64,000 bases of DNA from Oscillospiraceae bacterium (GCA_031280965.1 JAITFZ010000026.1:39127-103126), one strand, 5' to 3'; counted from the first letter of the stretch, positions 19,503 through 29,700 are shown. Numbers and translations are program-made. The notes: generated by a model from the sequence alone, not told the origin.

Positions 19503-21491
19503 TCAATACGGCAACGGCATAATCCCCTCAACCTCAATATCCCACTTGCCGTTTTTCGGAAAGCCGATTATGCCCTGGTTTTCCCCGTAGCCTGCAAGCA
19601 TTAACGCTAATGCGAAAAGCAGGGAGCCGTTCCCCGGCAGATACAGCGGTAAATCTTCGCGTCCTTTTTGAAAATTATTTCCGCTTGCAACATAGCTGTT
19701 TTTATCAGTGTTCATTAAAAGCACATCGACCGCTTCGTCAAGCCTGCCGAGCCTTGTAAGCGTCATCGCCATAAGCGCAAAATCCCAGCCCCACATAGAT
19801 TTATAATCCCAGCAAGCAAGAACCTTATCAATCGTTTTCCACATTATATCCGGAACTGCTTCATCGCAATTAATGAAACCGTACCCGAAAAGCATTGACG
19901 GGTGGTCGCGGTTAAATTTCTCGAATGTATCGGGGCAATTCTGATGTGCCGCATACAAGCCGTTACGAACGGGTAATTCCGCTAAATCCATATATACAAA
20001 GCGCCGGTCGGTATAATTTTTATCAAGTTCCTGCGCCCATTTTACAGCGATTTTTAAACCGAAGCGCCAGTAACAAAGCTCGAATGCAGGATTTAACGCA
20101 ACATCCGGTTTATGTTCTTCCTGCGCCGGAATAAGCGGCGGCGCGAGATTATAAATGCCGGTTGTTTCATCATACTGTGCAAAATCGCACATAAATTCAG
20201 CAGTCAGTTGCACTAAATTCCAATAGCGTTTCTTAAAAGCAAGCCGTTCGCTTTCGGGTTTAGCCCGCGCAATTAGCTCAAGCATATAAATAATATGCGG
20301 CTGCTGCCATATTAATAATGTTGCGATTCGTGACGGGCTGTCGATTCCCTCCGGTCCTGTCATTTTTACCCACCGCGCACCTTTGAAGCCGTTACGGGCG
20401 GCATTTTTGATTGCGTTCGGTAATACATTCTCATACCAAGCAAGGCTTTTTTCAAGCTGTTCAGCTCTGCCCCACAGCGGAAACCAGCCGCTGTGCAGAA
20501 TATGCATTTCGAGGTGAAATTTTCCGTACCAGCTATTGCAAAGTAACCCGGTTTCCTGCGGCGGAATTTCCCCCGCACTGTGAACCGCAGTCAGATATTG
20601 CGAAAGCACTACGCGCCTCTCAAGCTCATGTGCGCGTTCGTCCAAACAACGCGAGAAATCTGCCGCACCGCCTTTTTCCCAAAAGCTCTGCCAGCCGTTT
20701 TCGGAATCGCGCAAGACCTTTTTAAAATCCAGCACCGGCAAGTGACATTCCTTCGCGAATGAAACAGTTAATTCATATCTGTGTGCGCCAATTTTATTTT
20801 CGTTTACTAAGACATAATATTCATCGTCATCAAGTGTACGTTTTAAAATTAACGGTTGACTATTTACCGCTTCGGTTAAGTGTTTGTCATGGTTTTCCCA
20901 GTCCGACGCGCTTTTCCTGTGTGAGCCGTAGGGGAAAGAAAACTCCACTGTCAGCCCTTTTGACAACGCTGTCGATTCCACGCGAAAACCGATTATATCA
21001 GCATTTTTGGCGCAGACCGTGACTACGTTAACCTCGTGACCGAACAGTTTGAATCTGCTGCGAAGTACGCCGGTATAAAGCTCTAATTCCTGCCTTATAT
21101 CTGTTATGTCGGCGGGGGTAATCGGACGCTCACCGCAAGCGAGCGAGATTCGGGCAAGGTTGAGCCTGTGCGGGTTGCGGCGAAGCAGATTGTAAATCTC
21201 CCCGTTGCCCTCATGCTCCTCAACAGCGTATTCATAAACCCGTCCGCCTATGTCATAGCGCGTCATTTCAACATCGGCAAGCGTGTACGGCTTTGCCTTG
21301 GGCAAAGTATGCCAGCCCCAATTGCTCATTGTGCAAAGGGGTGCGGCTTTATATTCATCGTAAAGGGTTTGCATCCCCGTTATATCCGCCGTAAAAGCGA
21401 AATCGCCGTTTCCTACCGTGAGCGGGCTTTCGGTGTCAATCGTGTTTAACACGGGGTTATGGCGGGCGGTAAGTTGTTTTCTGTTAATCAT
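19503..21491 (-). CDS. Large glycoside-hydrolase-like protein of unclear family
   Basis: 662 aa; LTVGNGDFAFTADITGMQTL, alternating Trp-rich (alpha/alpha)-barrel-like C-terminal half; in the galacturonate cluster; start moved to ATG 21491. Confidence 0.55.
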   Translation of the reverse strand: MINRKQLTARHNPVLNTIDTESPLTVGNGDFAFTADITGMQTLYDEYKAAPLCTMSNWGWHTLPKAKPYTLADVEMTRYDIGGRVYEYAVEEHEGNGEIYNLLRRNPHRLNLARISLACGERPITPADITDIRQELELYTGVLRSRFKLFGHEVNVVTVCAKNADIIGFRVESTALSKGLTVEFSFPYGSHRKSASDWENHDKHLTEAVNSQPLILKRTLDDDEYYVLVNENKIGAHRYELTVSFAKECHLPVLDFKKVLRDSENGWQSFWEKGGAADFSRCLDERAHELERRVVLSQYLTAVHSAGEIPPQETGLLCNSWYGKFHLEMHILHSGWFPLWGRAEQLEKSLAWYENVLPNAIKNAARNGFKGARWVKMTGPEGIDSPSRIATLLIWQQPHIIYMLELIARAKPESERLAFKKRYWNLVQLTAEFMCDFAQYDETTGIYNLAPPLIPAQEEHKPDVALNPAFELCYWRFGLKIAVKWAQELDKNYTDRRFVYMDLAELPVRNGLYAAHQNCPDTFEKFNRDHPSMLFGYGFINCDEAVPDIMWKTIDKVLACWDYKSMWGWDFALMAMTLTRLGRLDEAVDVLLMNTDKNSYVASGNNFQKGREDLPLYLPGNGSLLFALALMLAGYGENQGIIGFPKNGKWDIEVEGIMPLPY

Positions 21492-21676
21492 GGGTAAATT
21501 ATACCATGAAAATATTGACAAGTCAACGAATCCGCGATACAATAATATTATTCTTACTTGGCGATGGCGGTTATTCCGGCTAAGCGGAAAGCTTAAATAA
21601 AAAATACGGAAATTTCTGTAATTTTTTAAGCATTTCTATTGACAAAACAACTATTTTATGATATGCTGATTGTTAT

Positions 21677-21747
21677 GGCGTCGTAGCCAAGTGGTAAGGC
21701 AATGGACTGCAACTCCGTGACCCCCGGTTCAAATCCGGGCGACGCCT
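21677..21747 (+). tRNA. tRNA-Cys (GCA)
   Basis: Cloverleaf GGCGTCG...CGACGCC; anticodon loop ACTGCAAC; T-loop GGTTCAAATCC. Confidence 0.95.
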
Positions 21748-21792
21748 CGCTATATTTGTACCGTGCAGTGAGTTCGCCGGTTAAGAAAGCCC

Positions 21793-21822
21793 TTGAAAGT
21801 TTCAAGGGCTTTTAATATTTTT
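21793..21822. terminator. Bidirectional terminator
   Basis: AAAGCCCTTGAAAGTTTCAAGGGCTTTT. Confidence 0.75.
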
Positions 21823-21825
21823 ATA

Positions 21826-23523
21826 CTATCTGTTTTTAATCAGCTTAAACCGTGCAATCAGCTCTTCCAAAACCGCGGACTGTCCGCTCATTTCTTCGCT
21901 GGCAGAAGCGCTTTCTTCCGCTGTCGCGCTGTTTTGCTGAACCACCTGAGCTACCTGGTCTATGCCCTTGTTGATTTGTTCTATTCCTACCGACTGCTCC
22001 TCGGATGATTCTGCAATTTCGCTCACGATTTGACTGCTCTCGTTTATACCGGAAACAATATCAGCAAGGCTGTCGGCGGTTTCCTGCGCGATTCTCGCGC
22101 CAAGCTCTGCTTTTTCCATTGAATCCTGAATCATGGAACCGGTGTCCTTCGCCGCTTCCGCGCTCTTTGAAGCAAGGTTTCTGACTTCCTCGGCAACCAC
22201 GGCAAAGCCTTTTCCGTGCTGACCTGCTCTTGCCGCCTCAACAGCGGCGTTGAGAGCCAGTATATTTGTTTGGAACGCAATGTCGTCTATGACCTTAATT
22301 ACTTTGCTGATACTATGGCTTGCTGTGTTGATTTCCCTGACAGCGCCCATCATTTCGTCCATCTGGCGGGTGCCTTTTTCGGCGTTGTTTTTGATTGTGT
22401 TTGCCAAATTAGCGGCGCGCTCGGCTTTATCGGCGTTTTCTCTTGTTTTCTGTGCGATTTCCGAGATGGAGGAGGAAAGCTGCTCTACGGCGGCGGCTTG
22501 CTCTGTAGAACCCTGCGCTAACGACTGGGAGCTGTCGGCAACCTGCTTTGCGCCGCTCGAAACGTGCGCGGAGGAAGAGTTAATCTCGCCGAACATCTCG
22601 TTCAAGCCGTCTACCATTTTTTGCAGTCCGTTACCTAATACGTCCACGTTTGAAAGACGCTCAACCGAAGTGGTTAAATCACCGCCCGCAATACTTTCCA
22701 AATCAATTGAAATATTTGTAACATGCTTGACGAAAGAAGCGCAACTGCCTATGGTTTGCCCTATTTCGTCCTTAACCTGCGCGGATTTATTTATAACCTC
22801 TATATCCTCCGGTCTTAGAGTGAGTTCTCCTGTGGTTCCTGCCTTTGTCATAAAGGCGGTAAGCATAAGCAACGGCTTGCTGATAAGACCTGATATATAG
22901 AATGCCAAAACAAACGAAACGAAAACAACGAAAGCCAAGATGATTACAATCAAAATCAACAGTCCGTTATACAGGCTCGCCGCAGCTTTATTTGCCGTGT
23001 CGGCGTCTTCCATTTTCATTTCCATTAATTCTAATGTATTATCTCTCACCTTGTCAGTGACAGACGATAAATCATTCATCATATCTATCAGCAGAAGCTG
23101 GTCCGTTCCTTCCGCCGCTCTGTCGATAATTACATTCAAGCCCGGTATGAATTCTTTATTTAACATATCCATGGTGCTGTTGAACAACTGAAGTGCTTCG
23201 GTGTTGTAAATTGTTTTGCCGTAATTGTTCATGAATTCTAAAAGGTTTTCCTCCCGCACCAGTACATCGGATTTTACCCTCGCTATTCTTTCGGTATCTC
23301 CGGTATAAAGCACGGCGTTGCGGAGCTGGACGCGAAGACGCTGTACGTACTCAATAGAATTGGTGAGGTCTTCCATCGGAAGCGTCTGCTGAACATACAT
23401 GTCGTTCATTCTGGCGCTAATCTGCCCCATCCCTAAAATCCCTACCACGCCGACAACTAAGCTGAAGATGATTACAATTATGAAGCTGACGAATAGCTTT
23501 GCGGATACTTTTAAGTTTTTCAT
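21826..23523 (-). CDS. Methyl-accepting chemotaxis protein
   Basis: Two TM, HAMP, signalling hairpin [43 protein letters not shown]. Confidence 0.96.
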   Translation of the reverse strand: MKNLKVSAKLFVSFIIVIIFSLVVGVVGILGMGQISARMNDMYVQQTLPMEDLTNSIEYVQRLRVQLRNAVLYTGDTERIARVKSDVLVREENLLEFMNNYGKTIYNTEALQLFNSTMDMLNKEFIPGLNVIIDRAAEGTDQLLLIDMMNDLSSVTDKVRDNTLELMEMKMEDADTANKAAASLYNGLLILIVIILAFVVFVSFVLAFYISGLISKPLLMLTAFMTKAGTTGELTLRPEDIEVINKSAQVKDEIGQTIGSCASFVKHVTNISIDLESIAGGDLTTSVERLSNVDVLGNGLQKMVDGLNEMFGEINSSSAHVSSGAKQVADSSQSLAQGSTEQAAAVEQLSSSISEIAQKTRENADKAERAANLANTIKNNAEKGTRQMDEMMGAVREINTASHSISKVIKVIDDIAFQTNILALNAAVEAARAGQHGKGFAVVAEEVRNLASKSAEAAKDTGSMIQDSMEKAELGARIAQETADSLADIVSGINESSQIVSEIAESSEEQSVGIEQINKGIDQVAQVVQQNSATAEESASASEEMSGQSAVLEELIARFKLIKNR

Positions 23524-23600
23524 ACTTATAGCCCCCCTGTAAGTTTAAATTTGTCAAACTCTGTCTATAATTAACATAATAACACAAACCTTATAATAAG

Positions 23601-24548
23601 TCAAGTATTGATTACAAAAAGAATAGCGGCGGCATTCAAAACAGAGCCGTCGCTTATAAAATGAACGCCGCCGAAAACGGTGAAAAACATTTCCGCTTCG
23701 GCTTCCAACAAAGCCGAAATCACTCTTATGTCCGGTTGGTTTTCTAAAGAACAGGTTATAACAGCATATTTCGGGCTTATAACAGAAATGAATTCCGTAC
23801 TCAGCTCATTATACCGTCCGTGGTGCGGAACTTTCAGAAAATCATAGTCGGTATTAATAATATCTTCGGTTAAAAGCAGTTCGGCTAAACGCTTAGCCAC
23901 CGCGTCGCCTGTGAATAAAAAGTCATTATTTCCGTGCCTGACACTTGTAACAATTGAAAAATCATTTTCCCTGACTTCGCTCACATTAATAATATCATCG
24001 TAATCGTCTTCGTCTTCTTCCTCGTTCTCGTCATTACCGGCAAAACCGAATTCCGCATAGGGCTGACCGGGCGGATATAGTGTAAATTCAACCTTATCAA
24101 GAGTAAGCTTTATTGTTTCTGTCAGTACGAACGGTTCAAGCCCCGCCCGCTCCGTTGCCGCCACAAACTGGTTATAGCGCCTTGACGACTTACCGTAATC
24201 CGGAACAATTACATTATTAACAGTAAGATTTTCAATAATCCTTCTCACGCCGCCTACATGGTCTTTATGAAAATGCGTGATTATTAAATAATCTATCTCG
24301 GTTAAACCGAGGTTTAAAAGCTCGTCCGCAAGCATTTGTCCGTGTCTGTTTTCTCCGGCATCTATCATAACAGTGAAGTTTTCGGTAGTTATGAGAATAG
24401 CGTCAGCCTTTCCCGTACCGAAAACAAAAACTTCCGCAATGCCATAATCGGGTTGCGCCTGACAGCCCGTAACAAGCAGATTAAACCATAAAAAAACGAC
24501 AAGACAAATAAGAATTTTTACTTTTTTCATAATTTTTCGGTTATTCAA
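23601..24548 (-). CDS. ComEC-type metallo-beta-lactamase fold lipoprotein
   Basis: YLIITHFHKDHVGGV; FLFTGDAV; KVPHHGRY; lipobox VTGC. Confidence 0.88.
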   Translation of the reverse strand: MNNRKIMKKVKILICLVVFLWFNLLVTGCQAQPDYGIAEVFVFGTGKADAILITTENFTVMIDAGENRHGQMLADELLNLGLTEIDYLIITHFHKDHVGGVRRIIENLTVNNVIVPDYGKSSRRYNQFVAATERAGLEPFVLTETIKLTLDKVEFTLYPPGQPYAEFGFAGNDENEEEDEDDYDDIINVSEVRENDFSIVTSVRHGNNDFLFTGDAVAKRLAELLLTEDIINTDYDFLKVPHHGRYNELSTEFISVISPKYAVITCSLENQPDIRVISALLEAEAEMFFTVFGGVHFISDGSVLNAAAILFVINT

Positions 24549-24984
24549 TGACTAATACATCATCAACAGTTAAATAAGGCAGAATGAACCCGGCTTCCTC
24601 GCCGATTCCGAAAACGCCTTCTATTTTGATAGAGGCGCCCGCACTCGGATAATCGCCGAGCTGAGCACCGCCGCTCAGCTTGAATTCAATCGGGTGAGGA
24701 CAACAGCCGGGAGCCTCCACTATTATTGAATGGCGAAAGCGTCCTATTCCTTCAAAATAAATAGGTTCATAAATACCGGCTGCTTTTATAGTTTTTCCGG
24801 TATAATCTTCAGGGTTTGACAGAATATCTATTACAGTGGCGTAAATCATAGAGGCGCTGAAAGCGGTTAAATCAACATCAATTCCGCCCTGACCCGGATT
24901 TTCGGCTCTGTCATTTTCACTGCACCCCGCGAAAAGCGCAAGGGTTAAAAACAGCAACAGTATTACAAGCAATGTTTTTTTCAC
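24541..24984 (-). CDS. Small lipoprotein, OB-fold-like
   Basis: Lipobox FAGC; ILSNPEDYTGKTIKAAGIYEP; in the zinc-uptake gene string. Confidence 0.55.
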   Translation of the reverse strand: MKKTLLVILLLFLTLALFAGCSENDRAENPGQGGIDVDLTAFSASMIYATVIDILSNPEDYTGKTIKAAGIYEPIYFEGIGRFRHSIIVEAPGCCPHPIEFKLSGGAQLGDYPSAGASIKIEGVFGIGEEAGFILPYLTVDDVLVIE

Positions 24985-24990
24985 TTTTCG

Positions 24991-25836
24991 CTACCTCCTC
25001 AATATAACGCCGATTAAACTGAAAATCCCGAACCCCGCTATGTTTACGGCAACAATGGTAGAGCCGACAGGAAGATTATCAAACAATATGGAAACTAAAA
25101 TTCCGAAAGCCGCACAAACCACAGATACAATAACAGAGCATATTGTCACAGATTTAAAGCTTTTAAATAACCGCATGGCGGTCAAAGCCGGGAATACCAC
25201 AAGCGCCGAAACCAACAGCGCGCCTACTAAGTTCATAGCCAGCGCTATTATAACAGCAACCACAACCGCAAGGAGCAGATTATATGCTTTCGCTTTAATG
25301 CCTGTTGCTACTGCAAAATCCTCATCGAATGTTATCGCGAAGATTTTATGATAGAACAGCAGAAACAAGACAGCCACCAAAACAGAAAGCCCCACGCACA
25401 GCCACACCATCCATGTGCGCTGTCCCAATGTCAGAATGGCGGTTGAACCGAACAATGTGGTGCATACATCTCCCGCAAGATTTGAGGATTGGGGAAATAC
25501 GTTCATAAGCAGATAACCTATAGCGAGAGAACCCACGGAAATCATCGCAAGAGATGCATCGCCCTTTATTTTTGCGTTTTTTCCCGAACACAGCAACAAA
25601 ACAGCACTGACGATTGTAATCGGCAAAACGAAAAGAATGTTGTTGTTAAAACCTATAGCCGCACCAACCGCCGTAGCGCAAAAAGCAACGTTTGATAACC
25701 CGTTTCCTATAAATGAAAACCGCTTTAACACTAAGGTTACGCCGAGAAGTGAAGAGCAGAAAGCAATTAATATGCCTACGAGCATAGCGTAACGCACAAA
25801 GGGAAACTCGAAGTACATTATAAGCCTGTCAATCAT
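24991..25836 (-). CDS. Metal (Zn/Mn) ABC transporter permease, ZnuB family
   Basis: FVRYAMLVGILIAFCSSLLGVTLVLKRFSFIGNGLSNVAF. Confidence 0.92.
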   Translation of the reverse strand: MIDRLIMYFEFPFVRYAMLVGILIAFCSSLLGVTLVLKRFSFIGNGLSNVAFCATAVGAAIGFNNNILFVLPITIVSAVLLLCSGKNAKIKGDASLAMISVGSLAIGYLLMNVFPQSSNLAGDVCTTLFGSTAILTLGQRTWMVWLCVGLSVLVAVLFLLFYHKIFAITFDEDFAVATGIKAKAYNLLLAVVVAVIIALAMNLVGALLVSALVVFPALTAMRLFKSFKSVTICSVIVSVVCAAFGILVSILFDNLPVGSTIVAVNIAGFGIFSLIGVILRR

Positions 25837-26506
25837 TGCGTTCCCTCCAATCTGCCATAGTCCCGAAAAACAACACACCGCCGTTACCGATTTGCAGAAC
25901 ATGCGAAGCATACTGCCGGGAAGCTTCAAGGTCGTGCGAAATCATGATTATGGTAGTGCCGTCTGCATTTAGCCCGGCAATTAAAGCGTACATTTCCGCC
26001 GACGCCATAGGGTCAAGCCCTGCCGCCGGTTCGTCAAGCAGCAGAATTTTTCCCGTGGCGCAAAGCGCCCTTGCTAAAAGCGAACGCTGCTGCTGTCCAC
26101 CGGACAGTTCACGGTAACAGCGCTTCGCGAGATTGGTGATTCCAAGCTTTTCCATGCTCTCTTCCACTAACTGTTTCTGCTTTTTGTTAAAATACGGGCG
26201 TAAACCGCAACGGTTCAGACAACCGGAGCGCACGACTTCCCGCACGGACGCCGGGAAGTCTTTTTGCACAACGGTTTGCTGAGGAAGATAGCCGATTTCA
26301 TTAGGCAATAATCCGTCGCCTGTTACGATTTTCCCCGACATCGGAGCTTTTAAGTTCAATATAGTTCTCATCAGTGTGCTTTTACCAGAGCCGTTTTCTC
26401 CGATAATACACAGATAATCACCTGCGTTTACAGTGAATGTCAGGTCGGAGACAATCATCTTACCCTCATATCCGAGGGTAAGGTTTTGGCAGGTTAATTG
26501 CGCCAT
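25829..26506 (-). CDS. Metal ABC transporter ATPase, ZnuC family
   Basis: Walker A GENGSGKSTL, LSGGQQQR signature, LLLDEPAAGLDP. Confidence 0.93.
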   Translation of the reverse strand: MAQLTCQNLTLGYEGKMIVSDLTFTVNAGDYLCIIGENGSGKSTLMRTILNLKAPMSGKIVTGDGLLPNEIGYLPQQTVVQKDFPASVREVVRSGCLNRCGLRPYFNKKQKQLVEESMEKLGITNLAKRCYRELSGGQQQRSLLARALCATGKILLLDEPAAGLDPMASAEMYALIAGLNADGTTIIMISHDLEASRQYASHVLQIGNGGVLFFGTMADWRERND

Positions 26507-26527
26507 TTATTCATACTCCTTTACCTT

Positions 26528-27535
26528 TTATCCCAACGCTTCTCTCAATACTTCCAAATTGCTTTCCATTATGGAAAGATAGGTTATACCGTTTCGTATG
26601 TCATTTGAAGTTATTGCCTTAAAGTCATGAAGAGCAAGGATTTGCTGGTCTTTATCTCTGGTGTTGCCGATAATCGTTTCGGCAATAGAGCGGTTTGCAT
26701 TTTCAACAACCATAATGTTTCCGAGATTATACTCATCCATTTTTCTTGCAAGAATAATTACGGTGCTGAAGCTGGCTTCGGTTTCCGCCGAACACCCCGA
26801 AAAAGCGGCATAGTAGTTGATTCCGTAATCATCCATTAAATACAGGAAAGGGAATCTGTCGCCAAATACCAACGTATTTCCGCCCGCCGCGTCCGCCATT
26901 TCCTGATACCGCGCATCTAACGCCGCTAATTTTTCGATATAGGCGCCAAGATTATTCCGGTATACATCTTCGTTTGCGGGGTCTAATTTTATAATCACTT
27001 CAGCAATTGCTTCGCATAAAATTTTAGTGTTCCGCAAAGACGTCCACACGTGTTCCTCTTCGTGCAGTTCTGCGACTTCTCCGTGGTCATCTTCGCACTC
27101 CTCATCTTCACAATAATGCTCCATTCCCTCGGTTAACCTTTCAATCTTAATCGCGTCACCGAGTTCTTCAACAAGGTTAATTGCGGTTAAGCCGGGGTTT
27201 GTAGCCTGTCGCAGCGCATTTTCCACCCAGTCGTCAGAATGACCGCCGACATAAATAAACAGGTCGCTCGCAGAAATTTTCGCAATATCGCTTACCGAAG
27301 GCTGAAAACTGTGAAAGTCCACAACACTGTCAACAAGGATGGTAAGCTCGAAGTTGTCGGCTTTTTCGCCGATTATTTCGCGAACCCAGTCATACTGCGG
27401 AAAAATCGTAGTTACGATGCTGATTTTTCTTTCAGGGGTGACTTCGGCGTCCTGCCCGCAACCGGGCAGAACAGCTAAAATCATAAAAACCGCAAGAAAA
27501 ACAACAGCACATTGCTTCTTATTAAGTAGCTTCAT
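26528..27535 (-). CDS. Metal-binding lipoprotein, ZnuA family
   Basis: VDFHSFQPSVSDI, acidic/His loop HYCEDEECEDDHGEVAELHEEEH; lipobox LPGC. Confidence 0.92.
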   Translation of the reverse strand: MKLLNKKQCAVVFLAVFMILAVLPGCGQDAEVTPERKISIVTTIFPQYDWVREIIGEKADNFELTILVDSVVDFHSFQPSVSDIAKISASDLFIYVGGHSDDWVENALRQATNPGLTAINLVEELGDAIKIERLTEGMEHYCEDEECEDDHGEVAELHEEEHVWTSLRNTKILCEAIAEVIIKLDPANEDVYRNNLGAYIEKLAALDARYQEMADAAGGNTLVFGDRFPFLYLMDDYGINYYAAFSGCSAETEASFSTVIILARKMDEYNLGNIMVVENANRSIAETIIGNTRDKDQQILALHDFKAITSNDIRNGITYLSIMESNLEVLREALG

Positions 27536-27539
27536 ATTC

Positions 27540-28262
27540 TTAGTTCTTCCTTTTTCTGCTTGCCAATACTCCCGCCGAAGCAAGAACGGCTGAAACTAAT
27601 AAACCCGCCGCTCCGCTAATGCCGGTTTTGGCGTTGTCGTCAGAGCCGTGTGTATGGTCGTGGTGGTCATCGTCGCAATCATCATCGTCGTGGTCATGGT
27701 CGTCATCACAGTCGTCGTCGTGTCCGTGTCCATGCCCGTGACCTCCGTTGCTCAGGTTTGAAACAAGCTTGACAACACCTTCAAACTCTATGGCGTTCAT
27801 GAGTCCTCCGTCTGCGTCAGCGTCATAACAGAAAGTCATGATTCTTGTCGAGCCGAGTTCAACCGGGAATTCTTCTGTAGATTTCGCGCTGAGCCTGTGC
27901 GAAGCGTGGAAGTGTCCTTCATAGGCGAGCGTTGCAAAATGCTGAGTAAAATTACGTGCAAATTCAACAGCGGGATGACCGTCATCTTCTATATGGTCGC
28001 CGTTATCATCGAGCGCATATATCCAAATTTGTCCGTTATTCCCTCCCGCAATGCCTTTAAGACTGCCGTCTTCACTGCTGAAATCATATTTGAATTCGCC
28101 CGTGCCGTTTGCGGGGTCGCCGCCTAAAGCCGCAAGGTCGCCGCTCGCGCCGCTAATCAGCCAGTCGATTTGCGTTTTTTTGCTGGGTACATCGGCAAAA
28201 GCCGTAATTGTAAAGGTAAACACAAGGATAAACGAAAGGGTAAATGTAAATAATTTTTTCAT
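27540..28262 (-). CDS. Spondin_N-like secreted protein with His/Asp-rich tract and C-terminal anchor
   Basis: SKKTQIDWLISGASGDLAALGGDP...; GHGHGHGHDDDCDDDHDHDDDDCDDDHHDHTHG; C-terminal TM plus KRK. Confidence 0.65.
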   Translation of the reverse strand: MKKLFTFTLSFILVFTFTITAFADVPSKKTQIDWLISGASGDLAALGGDPANGTGEFKYDFSSEDGSLKGIAGGNNGQIWIYALDDNGDHIEDDGHPAVEFARNFTQHFATLAYEGHFHASHRLSAKSTEEFPVELGSTRIMTFCYDADADGGLMNAIEFEGVVKLVSNLSNGGHGHGHGHDDDCDDDHDHDDDDCDDDHHDHTHGSDDNAKTGISGAAGLLVSAVLASAGVLASRKRKN

Positions 28263-28370
28263 GATTTTTCTCCTTAAAATTAAGTTAAATTAATTAGTTT
28301 TTGACATAGAAAAACAAGGTAATACCAAGCCCCCCTAAAAGGACGCGGCATCCCCTTGTGCATTTTAAAA

Positions 28371-28661
28371 TCAAGCATTTATTCTGATGTTGGCTTCTAC
28401 TATATTTGTAGGATAAATCTGAATTAAATCAGAATTTATAACGTAGAAAAACGCGGCAAACATACCCGTGTACACAAAAAGCACAACGGCAACAGCGGCC
28501 ATCAGCTGTTCTAATATAGCCCGCTTCTTAAAAATTTTCGGGCAGACAAGACAAAGCTTTTCGGTGCAAAAACATTCTGTATGTAATGCCATTATTAGAA
28601 CCGTTAAAAGAGAAACAGCAATAAAACATAATAAAAGCATTACAGCAAGCGTTTTTTTCAT
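28371..28661 (-). CDS. Small membrane protein
   Basis: Two predicted TM segments, CFCTEKLCLVCP Cys cluster between them; same strand as the metal locus. Confidence 0.5.
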   Translation of the reverse strand: MKKTLAVMLLLCFIAVSLLTVLIMALHTECFCTEKLCLVCPKIFKKRAILEQLMAAVAVVLFVYTGMFAAFFYVINSDLIQIYPTNIVEANIRINA

Positions 28662-28726
28662 TTACCGCTCTCCTTTCAACAGAAAATAACTATTTAAGCA
28701 AGCACCTTTTCAAAAAACACCATTCT

Positions 28727-28912
28727 CTAATCACGTTTGATTAAATCTACCTGCAACAAACCGCCGACTTCATCAGTCCATTCTAAAATTGTATTTATAT
28801 TAGAACGGAATTCTTCATCGTTTTCTTTTAAGATTTCTATGTCGCTTTTTATGTTTCCTATGTCGCTTTGCATGTTTTCTAAAATACTCAGGATTTTTTC
28901 CTCGTTACTCAT
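28727..28912 (-). CDS. Small coiled-coil protein
   Basis: MSNEEKILSILENMQSDIGNIKSDIEILKEN. Confidence 0.5.
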   Translation of the reverse strand: MSNEEKILSILENMQSDIGNIKSDIEILKENDEEFRSNINTILEWTDEVGGLLQVDLIKRD

Positions 28913-28983
28913 AATGTCACTCCTCTCTTACATTCTATAATACCTATTATACAGAAATTTATTAATCTTGTCAAGCGCCTTTT

Positions 28984-29045
28984 CCAAAAAAATCCCCCCT
29001 CATCGGGGGGATTTTCAAGACTATTTTAACAACCCCATAGAAACT
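28984..29045. repeat. 62-bp direct repeat copy 1 (contains terminator hairpin)
   Basis: 61/62 identical to 29631-29692; includes ATCCCCCCTCATCGGGGGGAT. Confidence 0.95.
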
Positions 29046-29085
29046 ACAAAGTGTTCAATACCTGCGGTATCGCGGTGAAAGCAGT

Positions 29086-29289
29086 TTAAGAATCCCAGTC
29101 AATATCGTCCTCGTCAATATACTCGCCATTTTCCGCTTCTTCAAGTTCTTTTTTTTCAGAAGCTGTTAGTTTTGTGAAATCAGGGTCCCACGCCAAAACA
29201 AGCCGTTTCACTAATTCAAAAGCGAAATTCTGCTCGTCTTCGGGGAGCATTTCAATCATATCTGCTATTTGCATTGTTTTCGTAGACAT
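29086..29289 (-). CDS. Putative antitoxin of a type II TA pair
   Basis: 67 aa, acidic, MSTKTMQIADMIEMLPEDEQNFAFELVKRLVLAWDPDF; directly follows the RelE-type gene. Confidence 0.65.
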   Translation of the reverse strand: MSTKTMQIADMIEMLPEDEQNFAFELVKRLVLAWDPDFTKLTASEKKELEEAENGEYIDEDDIDWDS

Positions 29290-29291
29290 AC

Positions 29292-29579
29292 TTAACCCTC
29301 CTTGTAAATATCGCCGCGTGAGCCTATGTTCATTATAAGCAAAATCTTAATATACTCGGCATTGTTAGATTCTTCAAGCCGAAATATAATTCTGTATTTT
29401 CCGTACCTTAAGCGCTTGCGTTCGTCATCATAACCTTGTAGCGGTTTTATATCGCCTTTGGGCGGCGTTTCTGTTAATCCTTTTATTGCTTCTTTGATTT
29501 TCAATTTGACAGATTGTTCTGTCTTCCCCAAAAATTTAACAGCTTTCTTTTCATATTTAACTTTTATAGGCTTATCCAA
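29292..29579 (-). CDS. RelE/ParE-type toxin
   Basis: YEKKAVKFLGKTEQSVKLKIKEAIKGL..IKPLQGYDDERKRLRYGKYRIIF. Confidence 0.8.
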   Translation of the reverse strand: MDKPIKVKYEKKAVKFLGKTEQSVKLKIKEAIKGLTETPPKGDIKPLQGYDDERKRLRYGKYRIIFRLEESNNAEYIKILLIMNIGSRGDIYKEG

Positions 29580-29630
29580 AATTCCGCCCCCTTTATCTTA
29601 ATTATATCGCAAATAATTAAAAAGTCAAGA

Positions 29631-29692
29631 CCAAAAAAATCCCCCCTCATCGGGGGGATTTTCAAGACTATTTTAACAAACCCATAGAAACT
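29631..29692. repeat. 62-bp direct repeat copy 2 (terminator of pilin gene)
   Basis: 61/62 identical to 28984-29045; 8 bp after the pilin stop. Confidence 0.95.
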
Positions 29693-29700
29693 TTATAACA

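Noticed and set aside
28262-28310. Possible Zur/AdcR-like operator (TTAAGTTAAATTAATTAG) upstream of the spondin-like gene
   Set aside because: Too AT-rich and imperfect to distinguish from background by eye.
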